Shown: positions 5,861 through 15,050, numbered from the stretch's first letter. The stretch is 17,058 nt of DNA from Bacteroidales bacterium (GCA_029933495.1 JAOZOC010000014.1:1-17058), one strand, 5' to 3'. Numbers and translations are program-made. The notes: generated from the sequence alone by a model not told the origin.

Positions 5861-8752
5861 TTATTCGTTTGTTGGAAAATAGTCAATTATATCCCCAATG
5901 AGTTCGTCCGGCTCAACAGCTGTGTCAATTCTATTGTCTGTATCCTGACTGGTTTTATTGATTGCATATTTTAAGACCATCAGGTTATGTTTTGAATTCT
6001 CTCCAAGATTGTTTGCTGCAACAAAGTGTTTTTCTGCACTTTCAAAGTTACCTGTGCGATAAGCGATTATTCCAATGTTGTTTTCAATCATACCATTGTC
6101 ATCTGTTATCATTAAAGCCTGCTTCAGGTAAACCTTTGCACGGTTATAGTCTTTTAGCTCGATTGCATATGCGGCAGCGTTGTTATATGCCCTCCAGTCG
6201 CGATTCTCATTAACAAATGCAAAATCCAGTATTTCTAAGCTTTTTGATGAACTGGAAGCTAGCTGTGCAACATATAGCAACTCTTCATAGGATAATTCAT
6301 TAGGGTCGTTGAATGCCAGCTCCAGCAGCTTACTATCAGTCTTTGATGTTTCTATTTCATCAGGCAATATAATAGAGTTTGTAAAGTATGTTAGCCCTTC
6401 ATTTTTTCTGACTGTATTACCATTATCTTTTGTAGCCGGAACCGGATCAATATTAAAATCTGCTCCTGCTCCCATATCTGAATAATTTTCTGCAAGGGCC
6501 TGCTTTTCAACTATTATCTCTTCAATTGGCATTTGGGATATTGCATCTGATAAAAAGTCGATTTCGATATCATCGTCAATAGCTGGTTCAGTGAAAGCGA
6601 GAGCCTCGGTATCAATAGCTGCTGCCTGGTGAACGGTTGTAACATCAGTTGTGAAATTAATTTCGATATTATCATCTAAAGTAATATCATTAAAAGCAAT
6701 AATCTCAGTATCAATAACTTCAGCCTGGTGAATAGTTGTAACATCAGCTGTGAAGTTAATTTCGATATCATCATAACCCGGCTCAACACTTGCATAAGCA
6801 AGATTGTTTAAGTTTATCTGCTTTATAATAACCGGCTCAAATGTTTTTTTATCATTTGTTGAAACCGTAACTGAAGCTGCAGCAGATTTTTTATTTATAT
6901 ATTGTAAATCTGTGCTGTTAGGTTCCTGCTTTGTTCCGGCACTTGCAAGAAAGGTCCCCTCTTCTCTTTGTTTCAGATATTCATCGGCAAAGGCAAACTC
7001 TTTTTCAGGAATTGTATATTCCATTTTGCCACTAGTTATCAGCATAATGTCTTTTGAAAAGTCTCTGTGAGTTTCAGTCCTGGCCATCTGTACTTTTACT
7101 TCATCGAACAGATAATTAACTGAATCAATAGCTCCTGAACCTGATTTTAATTGAATCTGACTGGCAAATTCTTTAAGATTTTTAAGTTCTTTTTCTTTAG
7201 CCTTGATCTGAGCTGATAGTTCCTGTGCCATTTCATAAGCTTTGGTTGAGGCAGCAATTAACAAGCAATATTCCTGTTTTAGGTTTTTAGCTTTCTCTAG
7301 TTCACCTTGCACAATTTCAATATCACTAATATTGTTAATGCTTTCCATCAACGAATCAAGTGATAGGTGGACAACTTCTGCCTTTTTACTTTTGCTATCC
7401 GAAATCCGTTTTGCTCTTTCTCTTGTATTTGTTAACTTTCGTATATCATTTTTTGTATTTGCCACAAAAAGAAAAGCACTGTCGGTTATTAAGCGTACTT
7501 CATTTCGTTCTTTTAACATCTTTTCTTTGAGAAGATATGGTGCCGAAGTTGTGTTTACCTGCTTTGTATCTGATGAGCATTCTTGTTTGACATTGTTTTG
7601 TGCAATTAGTTGGGGTTTTTGCATTTCGGCAGTTTCAATTTTTTCTGTCGGTTGTAATTCTTCCTTTGGCAGTTCGTCGGTAAGCGCCAGGGCTCTGGCG
7701 GTTTCTCCTTCAGATATTTTTATATTATATACAGTTATGTTATTTTCTGTATTATCCCTGTCAGATGAAAAATATGCGGTTTCTCCATTTTTACCGGGAA
7801 TGAACAGAATGTCATTAAACGGCGAATTTACTCCTACTCCAAGATTTTCAGGCTCTGTCCATGCCTCTTTTTCTTTGTCATATTTTGACATAAAAATATC
7901 ATACCCTCCAAGAGAGTTGTGCCCTTTAGAGCAAAAGTACAGGGTGGTTCCGTTATCTGTCAACACTGGATAATCTTCATCGTATTGAGTGTTTATGACT
8001 GAGGATATTTTCTCAGGCTCACTCCAGTTATCATCTTCTTGTAAGACAGATTTATAAATGTCCTTGTTTTCACTTTCATCATCTCCGTAACTTGAAAAAT
8101 AGCAAATGCCCTTTGGTTCTGAAAGATACACAAATGTAAGTGCCTCTTTCTTTTTATCAATTTTGCATTTGAATATCTCAGGCTTGACTATTAAGGTTCC
8201 TTTCAGATCGTCAGCATAATACCCTCTGTGAAAATTATCTTTTTCGAATGATGTTTTATCAAGCATTTCTGCGATCATTTTTTTCCCTGAAAGTGATAAT
8301 CCGTTAAGGCAGGAATTTATTGATTTCAGTACCTCTTCTTTTTCGGGTGAATCGGCAGGAGCATTATTTAAATATGAATTGTAATATTTTAGAGCTTTAG
8401 CATAATCCTGATTATTATGATAAGCCAATCCAAGGTAGTAGTTAAGCTTGGGATTATCCAGAGTTTTACTTTCTGCTACTGACAGATATTTTATTGGGGT
8501 TTCTTTGTTGTCGCGCTTATTATATAATGCACAAACTCCATAACGGTAGTTGAAAGTTGCATTGTCAGAATGGACGCTTACCAGGTGTGCGTACAGTGGC
8601 ATTGCACTTTTATAATTGTCGTTCCCAAATAGATTATCAGCATTAGTTATCAGTTGATCTTCAGTGACTGAATTAGCCTGCGAAAACCCTGTAATCGGGT
8701 TTGCAATGATAAATAATCCAAGGAATAGTGATAAAACTAACTCTTTCTTCAT
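5861..8752 (-). CDS. Exported TPR/PD40-propeller protein with acidic tandem repeats, no OmpA domain
   Basis: This protein has 963 residues. An N-terminal signal peptide (about 1-25, ending GFSQ) is followed by TPR-like helical repeats (about 30-150). Next come PD40/WD40-like propeller repeats (about 205-345; YFSSYGDDE, LYFCSKGHNSLGGYDIFMS and AYFSSDRDN, which is the usual Bacteroidota form). A charged linker and likely coiled coil span about 405-530. Tandem 33-residue acidic repeats lie at 661-740, and a second TPR block at about 850-925 (AYNNAAAYAIELKDYNRAKV). TPR-PD40 with a C-terminal OmpA domain is common in this phylum, for example in PorE of the type IX secretion system. Here OmpA is absent and the C-terminus is TPR. 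I infer a periplasmic or envelope scaffold; the function is unknown. It lies 106 bases after the giant protein gene and may be cotranscribed with it. Confidence 0.85.
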   Translation of the reverse strand: MKKELVLSLFLGLFIIANPITGFSQANSVTEDQLITNADNLFGNDNYKSAMPLYAHLVSVHSDNATFNYRYGVCALYNKRDNKETPIKYLSVAESKTLDNPKLNYYLGLAYHNNQDYAKALKYYNSYLNNAPADSPEKEEVLKSINSCLNGLSLSGKKMIAEMLDKTSFEKDNFHRGYYADDLKGTLIVKPEIFKCKIDKKKEALTFVYLSEPKGICYFSSYGDDESENKDIYKSVLQEDDNWSEPEKISSVINTQYDEDYPVLTDNGTTLYFCSKGHNSLGGYDIFMSKYDKEKEAWTEPENLGVGVNSPFNDILFIPGKNGETAYFSSDRDNTENNITVYNIKISEGETARALALTDELPKEELQPTEKIETAEMQKPQLIAQNNVKQECSSDTKQVNTTSAPYLLKEKMLKERNEVRLITDSAFLFVANTKNDIRKLTNTRERAKRISDSKSKKAEVVHLSLDSLMESINNISDIEIVQGELEKAKNLKQEYCLLIAASTKAYEMAQELSAQIKAKEKELKNLKEFASQIQLKSGSGAIDSVNYLFDEVKVQMARTETHRDFSKDIMLITSGKMEYTIPEKEFAFADEYLKQREEGTFLASAGTKQEPNSTDLQYINKKSAAASVTVSTNDKKTFEPVIIKQINLNNLAYASVEPGYDDIEINFTADVTTIHQAEVIDTEIIAFNDITLDDNIEINFTTDVTTVHQAAAIDTEALAFTEPAIDDDIEIDFLSDAISQMPIEEIIVEKQALAENYSDMGAGADFNIDPVPATKDNGNTVRKNEGLTYFTNSIILPDEIETSKTDSKLLELAFNDPNELSYEELLYVAQLASSSSKSLEILDFAFVNENRDWRAYNNAAAYAIELKDYNRAKVYLKQALMITDDNGMIENNIGIIAYRTGNFESAEKHFVAANNLGENSKHNLMVLKYAINKTSQDTDNRIDTAVEPDELIGDIIDYFPTNE
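6533..6772 (-). repeat. Tandem 99-base (33-residue) repeats inside the TPR/PD40 gene
   Basis: Two full copies and a partial third encode residues 661-693, 694-726 and 727-740. The shared core is DxIEINFTxDVTTxHQA followed by IDTE-x-x-AF. The 99-base unit keeps the frame, and nucleotide identity between copies 1 and 2 is clearly high, for example TTGTAACATCAG and TTAATTTCGATAT on the plus strand. This suggests recent duplication. The repeats are strongly acidic. Confidence 0.9.
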
Positions 8753-8809
8753 TTCTAAAAGTATTAAAGATGAGATTTATACGCTAGTTTGGGAAAAAGG
8801 TTTTATAGT

Positions 8810-8824
8810 TTGGATGGAATCCAA
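8810..8824. other. Small hairpin in the gap between the two exported-protein genes
   Basis: TTGGAT-TCC-ATCCAA (minus strand) is a 6-base stem with a 3-base loop, overlapping a second near-palindrome, CCAATATTTGG (8821-8831). No T-tract follows immediately, so termination is doubtful; readthrough from the giant gene into the TPR/PD40 gene is possible. No strict TAnnTTTG promoter is seen in this 106-base gap. Confidence 0.3.
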
Positions 8825-8858
8825 TATTTGGAAATATTTTCAATTTCGGAATGTATGA

Positions 8859-11800
8859 CTAAAATGCATTATTAATTCTTCTCAGGAAATCTGTCTTTTT
8901 TCTGAGGTTTGAGATGATGAATCTGTATTCTGCTCCCTCCTTATCTCCTTTGTATGTTCGTTTGTCATCTTTCATCTCACGAATAAGGTTGTTATATTCG
9001 GTATTTGATGAGATTGTTTGCATCATATTATTTCTGTAATTGAAGTAGTACCAATATTTACTCCTGTCGAATTCAAGGTAAATATTAACGACATCGCCTG
9101 TACGTTTTTTTGCAACTTCAATGTATCCGTTGAAGTATTTGTTGATGGCCTGGTCATTTATTCCTCCGACCCCAACAAGACCTCTCGATATATATGATCT
9201 TGTAGCATAATTCCACTTCAGTTTCAGATCAGAAAATAGCATTGTATGTTTCAGTCCGGAAGGATACTTTCTGAGTCTGCCAAACAAATTAACATCGGCC
9301 ACAATATCGTCGGCCTCCTTTTCTCCAAGCATATCAGTAAGAGCTTTAAGGAATACCGGTCTTTTAACATTAACACCCTGTAAATTTACCTTTGAAGTAT
9401 TTTCTACTAGCATATCCATCGTTTTTTTATCAAAGGGAAAGTCTAAAGTCATTACAACATCAAAGGTTGTTGAGTCGGGGATAATATATTGTACTGCAGT
9501 TCCATAAGTAGCCAGGTTTACCATTCCGAAGTCAACTCCAAGATTCAGAGTTCCTTCACTGGTCAGAATACATTGCTTTCTCTCCAGGGTTAGTTGGTTT
9601 CCTGCATAGGAATTCCCTTTTAATTTCTCCTTGCTCCCAATTATATAAGCCTCTCTTTTTTTGTCGAACTTTATATATCCGCTTGCTGATATTATAACCT
9701 GGTCGGATTTACTACGTTTTGGTTTTAGGAATCCGGAGTAGAATCTGTTAATTTCGGGAGAGAACAATAGAGCTGCTTCCAGTTTGTCTCCATCCAGGTT
9801 TGTGATATCTTCAGAAATATCAATATAAATATCTTTTGGGTTTATGTCGGAATTAAATTTCACCCAACTACGCTGGCCGGCACTACATGTGTGTCTGATC
9901 CTGAATCCGCCGTTGAAATTCATAAATTGATTGTTTGCCATTAATGTGACATTACCCGAAAAGTCAAAATCGTTACTTATTGAAAACCCTGTTGAATCGG
10001 AGACGTCACCCGTACCTGTTGTTTGATATGTCTGATCTACTCCAATCTCTTTCAGGAATATCTGTTGTCTGTATCCGGTTTCGTCAACATAATCATAATT
10101 TCCAACACCGATATAATTGTTTCTTCCCTTGATAGTGATTTCGCCACCGTATATTTCATGATAGCGCGTAACAGTATTTGCCAATATCTTTACGTTCGAA
10201 AATGTGTTCATTTGTGCATCCTTCAGGATAGTTATTTTTCGGTCGGAAGGAAATATTGCTGCATCAGCTACCCTGATATATTTAACATCTTCGGCCTTAA
10301 TGATGTAGTCTTTCAGGCTATATGTAGCAATTGTAGAAGTAAACCTGAGTGAATCCTGATCAGGGTGAGTAGAAATGAACTCTGAGCCCACAAGAGGAAT
10401 GTCAATCAATTCACGTATGCTCATATCATTATATTTTGCCATTTCAGCTTCTTTTTCAGCACTACCCATTGCAATCTCATAAGAATCCATAAACCAACTG
10501 AATTCGTCTATCAGGCAAACATACATATTAACAGGAAATTCTACAAGCGACAAGCCACCGTTTGATAAAAAACTTCCATTTCTTTCGTTGAAGTCGATAT
10601 GCGAATTATAGTTGTGAGTTGAAAATGTTGAGGAATAAAATTCCTGTGATATCAGGTTAAAGTCAGCTGTATCAGCAAAAATTTCATGTTGTTTAAACTT
10701 GTATAAGTTCGATTGCATTTCAGCATCTTCAAAACTGATACGGCCTTTACCCATTGATTGCTCAGGCGTCAGAATGAATGAACCATATAGTTTTGACTGG
10801 CCTCCAAACATATCCATTGGTATCTCATGAGGTGTTACCACCATAAAATCTTTATATGGAACCCAGTGTATTGTCACATCCACACCTTTTACTGTAGGAT
10901 ATTCAATAGGAGTTAACTGTTCGTTGACAACAAAATTTGTAGCGTTGGCATTACATGAATCGGGGAAGAAAATATAGTCTTCAGACCAGGAAGTTGACGT
11001 TAGGTATTCAAGTGACCCGTTACCATGTAATCCTTTATTGCTAAGTTGCAGATCAGAAAAGAATGTACCTTTACCATAAGCTGCAATTCCCTCAGCAGGA
11101 GTGCTTGCTTTAAAACCGAGAGAATAATCTTCCTGAACTTTAAGTGTCTGCTCCATGTCCGTGAATATTCCTGCTGATGCGAGATACCCGGAAAAACCAA
11201 GCATTTCTGTTTTGAAGTTATCAAGGCTGTCTATATCAAACGGATAGAGATAAAAGAAGAACTTTTCACGGTCGTAAATGCCATTATATGTTTCCGGTTT
11301 ATCGTAGTAAACGTACGAATCTTTAGTACTTTTGAACAGAGGATATTGTGGGAAATTTTTAAGGCCTGATTTATTATTGGCGCCATCAATAATTAAATCT
11401 CCTCCCAGATCGGCAACAACACTTTTTACAGCAACAAGAGGATGTTTACCATATTCATCAGGTTCAAAGCTTTGAACCATAAATCTCATAGAATCGATAG
11501 AGGGCATATCAAGTTTGAATTGTCCGTAGTTGAATTCGCACTGGTTTGCGAAGAAATCGAAAAGTCCGGCGTGGACTCTGCCAGTAAAAACGAAGTCCAT
11601 ACCTTGCTTAACTAACAGCTGCCTGTTATCAGGATAAATAAACACATTTTGGGAATCGCTGAGGAAAACAAACGGTACTCCATAGAGGCGTAAGGCAAAA
11701 CTGTCAAGTTCGAGGCCTGCATTTTTAAGATTATATGTTTCCGAATTGAACTGTATAACATCGTAATCTATCTTTTTTGCCATAGCCTTTATATAGTCAA

Positions 11801-13349
11801 ACAATTTATCCTTGGCTATCGCTTTTTTCTCTGATGGGTTGTATATTATAAAACCTTTATTTGAAAGGTTCACAAACATTCCAATTAACTGTTCCTGGGG
11901 AATTTTCATGTAAAAAGACAGATCTTCCAAATAGATCTCCCTTGTATTATTTTTTTTACAGTATCCCTGTATAGCATTTAGTGGGTTAATCCTATCCATT
12001 CCCTGCAATTTTTCATATCTTCCGGACGAAAAGTAATTACTTGATTCAAAAACTGCACTGGATAAGCCTGTAGATCCTTTAACTGCTCTAAAATCCATAA
12101 TACTGTCTTTTAGATTCCAATACATAGCCTCAGTATATATATCAAGGTTATGAAACGAATCATAAAATGGACTCTTTGCTAATCCTTCCCCTGAACGGAC
12201 AAGAGCGAGCTCCTTGTTATTGTCAACATAATTCATTTGTATGCCAGCGTGATAGATAGAGTCCTCCTTGTATCTGATCGCAACAGAGGAGAGGATGGAT
12301 GAAATACGGTTTGGTCTTATAACAAAGCTTTTTGAGCGTATTTCAATAAAATCCTTTTTCCCCTTTTTAATTTTGACAATTGCATCATTATTTTTACTGC
12401 CTGAACCCAATAGTTTACTTCCGTGCATCTGGATGCCTCCAACATAATCAATATTCTCAAATACCGATTTAATTGGAACCCTTTTCAGATAAGAGTTGAA
12501 GCGAGGGTAAGTGGCTTTCTCAGGAGAGACATTTGAAAGTACTTTTTCGTCCAAATCACCGAACAATGGCTTTTTCCAGTATTTCTTATGATAGAATGTA
12601 ACCGAGTCAGCATGAAACCTTGAAAATCCTAAATAGATATCGTAATTACCCAAAATTGCATAAACAGTATCTTCACTAAAACCTGCTCTTGTCCAGTTAA
12701 TCTTTCCGTTAACACCATTCCACTTATTTCTTAAAGGGAAGTAAATGCCCTTTGTGTTGTAAATGACGGAACTATCCTTATTAGCATAGCACTTAAGTGT
12801 AAACATTGCGAAATCCACTTCAGGAACTGAATCATATTTGAATGTAAAATCATAGGTGTCAGCTTTCCATTCGACTCCTTTTGATTTATATAAAATTAAA
12901 TCATTTATCAGGTTATTGCTGAACTGAAGAAAGACAGTAACATGTTTTACGCTTCTTTTGTCATTAGCCAGAATTCTAAGGCTTTTGTACCAGGCTTTGT
13001 AGCTTTCTGTCGGATGGTCGTATTCCATAATACCATTCAAGCTTGACAGATAATTGTAAAAATGAGGATATGGCCGTAACCTGCGTTTTAGCAGGAGATT
13101 GCTCATTACTTTAATACTATCCTTAAACTCTTTATTGTATGTGCCTGTATTCCAGTATTCAGTAAATTTAGCCATTAAAGCATTACACTTTTTCCTGTTC
13201 TCATTGTGGCTTACCTTTCCAAAAAATGAATTAAGTTCTTTAAGGAATGTTTGAGAATCATCTGAGAATTGTTTAAATTGTTGGGAGGTTGCTACAGATG
13301 ATAATAGCAGTAATGAAAAGATAATTGTGATTTTCAGGTATGCTTTCAT
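8859..13349 (-). CDS. Giant exported protein of unknown function, translationally coupled to prmA
   Basis: I do not recognise this 1496-residue protein. The chosen start, MKAYLKITIIFSLLLLSSVATSQQ, is a clear signal peptide, and its ATG overlaps the prmA stop as ATGA. An ATG 14 codons upstream would bury the signal and extend the overlap. After the signal come a helical region (about 25-160), a beta-rich region (about 165-430) and a helical insert at about 440-530 that reads like a winged-helix fold (LEDLSFYMKIPQEQL then NLSNKGFIIYNP). A very long beta-rich stretch follows (about 530-1400, alternating polar and aromatic strands with Gly turns such as YIGVGNYDYVDETG), then a basic C-terminal helix. 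There is no obvious enzyme motif, no type IX sorting domain and no lipobox. I infer an envelope protein, possibly with beta-taco/OstA-like or adhesin-like strands. Confidence 0.8.
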   Translation of the reverse strand: MKAYLKITIIFSLLLLSSVATSQQFKQFSDDSQTFLKELNSFFGKVSHNENRKKCNALMAKFTEYWNTGTYNKEFKDSIKVMSNLLLKRRLRPYPHFYNYLSSLNGIMEYDHPTESYKAWYKSLRILANDKRSVKHVTVFLQFSNNLINDLILYKSKGVEWKADTYDFTFKYDSVPEVDFAMFTLKCYANKDSSVIYNTKGIYFPLRNKWNGVNGKINWTRAGFSEDTVYAILGNYDIYLGFSRFHADSVTFYHKKYWKKPLFGDLDEKVLSNVSPEKATYPRFNSYLKRVPIKSVFENIDYVGGIQMHGSKLLGSGSKNNDAIVKIKKGKKDFIEIRSKSFVIRPNRISSILSSVAIRYKEDSIYHAGIQMNYVDNNKELALVRSGEGLAKSPFYDSFHNLDIYTEAMYWNLKDSIMDFRAVKGSTGLSSAVFESSNYFSSGRYEKLQGMDRINPLNAIQGYCKKNNTREIYLEDLSFYMKIPQEQLIGMFVNLSNKGFIIYNPSEKKAIAKDKLFDYIKAMAKKIDYDVIQFNSETYNLKNAGLELDSFALRLYGVPFVFLSDSQNVFIYPDNRQLLVKQGMDFVFTGRVHAGLFDFFANQCEFNYGQFKLDMPSIDSMRFMVQSFEPDEYGKHPLVAVKSVVADLGGDLIIDGANNKSGLKNFPQYPLFKSTKDSYVYYDKPETYNGIYDREKFFFYLYPFDIDSLDNFKTEMLGFSGYLASAGIFTDMEQTLKVQEDYSLGFKASTPAEGIAAYGKGTFFSDLQLSNKGLHGNGSLEYLTSTSWSEDYIFFPDSCNANATNFVVNEQLTPIEYPTVKGVDVTIHWVPYKDFMVVTPHEIPMDMFGGQSKLYGSFILTPEQSMGKGRISFEDAEMQSNLYKFKQHEIFADTADFNLISQEFYSSTFSTHNYNSHIDFNERNGSFLSNGGLSLVEFPVNMYVCLIDEFSWFMDSYEIAMGSAEKEAEMAKYNDMSIRELIDIPLVGSEFISTHPDQDSLRFTSTIATYSLKDYIIKAEDVKYIRVADAAIFPSDRKITILKDAQMNTFSNVKILANTVTRYHEIYGGEITIKGRNNYIGVGNYDYVDETGYRQQIFLKEIGVDQTYQTTGTGDVSDSTGFSISNDFDFSGNVTLMANNQFMNFNGGFRIRHTCSAGQRSWVKFNSDINPKDIYIDISEDITNLDGDKLEAALLFSPEINRFYSGFLKPKRSKSDQVIISASGYIKFDKKREAYIIGSKEKLKGNSYAGNQLTLERKQCILTSEGTLNLGVDFGMVNLATYGTAVQYIIPDSTTFDVVMTLDFPFDKKTMDMLVENTSKVNLQGVNVKRPVFLKALTDMLGEKEADDIVADVNLFGRLRKYPSGLKHTMLFSDLKLKWNYATRSYISRGLVGVGGINDQAINKYFNGYIEVAKKRTGDVVNIYLEFDRSKYWYYFNYRNNMMQTISSNTEYNNLIREMKDDKRTYKGDKEGAEYRFIISNLRKKTDFLRRINNAF

Positions 13350-14194
13350 TTTGAAACGATGCTGTCTTTTGAAAATTTCAGGGCAATCCACTCCTCTTTC
13401 ATCATCATATTATTAAAAGCAAGGTTGATTTTTTTTGCCTCATCTTTCAATAGTTCCACATCTTCGATTAAAAAACCACTTAAAAGCAGGATGCCGTCAT
13501 CATTAAGATAATCGCAATATACTTTCATATCTTCAAGAAGTATATTTCTGTTGATATTGGCAAGTATAACGTCGAACATCTCATCTTTCAATGCACTTAT
13601 GTCGCCTAATCTAACGTCAATTTTTTTACATTTATTTTTACGTCGGTTTTCAAGTGCATTGTTATAAGCCCATTCGTCAATATCAATTGCAACAATACTT
13701 GATGCGCCAAGGATTTCAGCAAGTATTGATAAAATTCCTGTGCCACATCCCATATCAAGGACAGATTTGCCTTCAATCTTCTCATCGAGCATCTGCTCAA
13801 TCATTAGTGAAGTTGTGTCGTGATGTGCTGTTCCAAATGACATTTTAGGCTCAATTATAATTTCATATTTTACACCCTCTGCTTTTTTGTGAAATGGTGC
13901 CCTGACATAAACATCATTCCCAATTGTTACGGGTTGAAAATTACTTTCCCAAACTTCATTCCAGTTTTGTTCTTTAATTTGCTTTTTTGTGAATGAGATT
14001 TTATTTTGAGCCGACTGTAAAATATAAATACTCTTTATCTTCTCATTATCATAGGCTTCTGAAGGGATGTATGCTTTAAGGAAATTTTCATCTTCCTCGA
14101 AACTTTCAAAGCCAATCTCAGATAATTCTGCAATTATCATATCCGTTAACGGATAATTGTGTCCTGTTTTGAAAGTAACTTCTGTGTAATCCAT
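13346..14194 (-). CDS. prmA: Ribosomal protein L11 methyltransferase
   Basis: This cytoplasmic SAM-dependent enzyme methylates lysines and the N-terminus of ribosomal protein L11. The start at MDYTEVTFK gives 282 residues and leaves 28 bases after tpiA; a longer frame would run into tpiA coding sequence. Family motifs are in order: NWNEVWESNFQPV (77-89), EPKMSFGTAHHDTT (115-128), SAM motif I LDMGCGTG (146-153), the acidic AIDID (169-173) and the catalytic-region ANINRNIL (212-219), which replaces the NPPY of other methyltransferases. It sits in a row with tpiA and the giant exported protein. The last four bases overlap that next gene (ATGA), so their translation is probably coupled although no functional link is known. 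Confidence 0.95.
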   Translation of the reverse strand: MDYTEVTFKTGHNYPLTDMIIAELSEIGFESFEEDENFLKAYIPSEAYDNEKIKSIYILQSAQNKISFTKKQIKEQNWNEVWESNFQPVTIGNDVYVRAPFHKKAEGVKYEIIIEPKMSFGTAHHDTTSLMIEQMLDEKIEGKSVLDMGCGTGILSILAEILGASSIVAIDIDEWAYNNALENRRKNKCKKIDVRLGDISALKDEMFDVILANINRNILLEDMKVYCDYLNDDGILLLSGFLIEDVELLKDEAKKINLAFNNMMMKEEWIALKFSKDSIVSK

Positions 14195-14222
14195 AATACG
14201 AGCCTGTGATGTTATTTGTATC

Positions 14223-14981
14223 TTAAAATGATTGAATAATTTTTGCAAAGTCATCCGCCTTAAGCGATGCACCACCTATTAAGCCGCCGTCAACATCCTT
14301 GTTTGCAAATAGTTCTCTGGCATTGTTTGGATTACAGCTTCCACCATAAAGGATTGTTGTGTTTTCAGCAACATCTTCATTATATTTTTCTTTGATCAGA
14401 GACCTGATAAAAGCATGCATCTCCTGTGCCTGACCCGAAGTGGCAGTTACGCCTGTGCCAATAGCCCAGACAGGTTCGTAGGCTATTACGACATCTTCAA
14501 AATCTTCTTCTTTCAGATGAAACAATGACTCTTCCAGTTGTGCTTTAACAACATCAAAATATTCTCCTGCTTCCCTTTCAGGAAGTAGTTCTCCGCAACA
14601 GAATATTGGCTGAATACTTGACTCTATTGCCCTGTTTACTTTTTCGGAAAGCATTTCATTACTTTCATGATAATATTTCCTTCTTTCGGAGTGACCTATA
14701 ATGCAGTAATCAATATTCATCGACTCAAGCATTGCAGCCGAAATTTCGCCTGTGTATGCTCCTGATTCATGATCGTTTACATTTTGGGCACCAACAAACA
14801 GGTCTGATTCGCTTGCCGAATCGGATGCCAGTTCAAGGTAGGGAGCTGGTGGGCATATTATCACTCCAATATCGCCAATATCATTACTAGTTATGAACTC
14901 AACAAGTTCGTTTATAAGGTCGTCGGCTTCCTGAAATGTTTTGTTCATTTTCCAGTTACCTGCAACTATCTGCTTTCTCAT
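14223..14981 (-). CDS. tpiA: Triosephosphate isomerase
   Basis: This glycolytic/gluconeogenic enzyme interconverts dihydroxyacetone phosphate and glyceraldehyde 3-phosphate; it is a cytoplasmic TIM-barrel dimer. The start MRKQIVAGNWKMNK gives 252 residues, the normal length; an upstream in-frame ATG would add ten residues not seen in the family. Catalytic residues are visible: Lys11 in AGNWKMN, His97 in IIGHSERR, and Glu169 in AYEPVWAIGTG, which also begins flexible loop 6. Phosphate-binding YGGSCNPNN and DGGLIGGASL are intact. It follows the DoxX-like gene by 69 bases and has its own promoter-like motif. The order DUF1599-DoxX-tpiA is conserved in Bacteroides-type genomes, to my knowledge. 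Confidence 0.98.
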   Translation of the reverse strand: MRKQIVAGNWKMNKTFQEADDLINELVEFITSNDIGDIGVIICPPAPYLELASDSASESDLFVGAQNVNDHESGAYTGEISAAMLESMNIDYCIIGHSERRKYYHESNEMLSEKVNRAIESSIQPIFCCGELLPEREAGEYFDVVKAQLEESLFHLKEEDFEDVVIAYEPVWAIGTGVTATSGQAQEMHAFIRSLIKEKYNEDVAENTTILYGGSCNPNNARELFANKDVDGGLIGGASLKADDFAKIIQSF

Positions 14982-15008
14982 AATCTGCTTTTTTGATTTA
15001 ATAGTTGT

Positions 15009-15016
15009 CAAAATTA
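15009..15016 (-). promoter_or_regulatory. Promoter -7 motif for tpiA
   Basis: The minus strand reads TAATTTTG, an exact TAnnTTTG match, 27 bases before the tpiA ATG in the 69-base gap after the DoxX-like gene. A correctly spaced -33 TTTG is not clear; TTTT lies slightly too far upstream. It may act as an internal promoter so that tpiA is expressed independently of the genes ahead of it. Confidence 0.4.
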
Positions 15017-15050
15017 ATTATTTGAGAAAAGTTATTTGTTAAAATATAAA

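Noticed and set aside
5671..5886. 71-codon minus-strand frame in the gap before dnaN
   Set aside because: It starts inside the TPR/PD40 coding region and runs through that gene's terminator hairpin; the product has no signal, motif or coherent composition.
7242..7973. Long plus-strand open frame of 243 codons opposite the TPR/PD40 gene
   Set aside because: It is antisense to a gene with clear domains, is rich in Ser/Phe as expected from reversed codons, and has no recognisable motif.
10023..10352. Plus-strand frame of 109 codons inside the giant gene
   Set aside because: Antisense shadow in a long continuous coding frame; no start context or motif supports it.
13347..13391. Upstream ATG at 13391 for the giant protein
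   Set aside because: It adds 14 residues before a clear signal peptide and deepens the overlap with prmA; the ATGA overlap at 13349 fits better.
14195..14275. Upstream ATG at 14275 for prmA
   Set aside because: It adds 27 residues encoded inside tpiA; MDYTEVTFK is the family-like N-terminus and leaves a clean 28-base gap.
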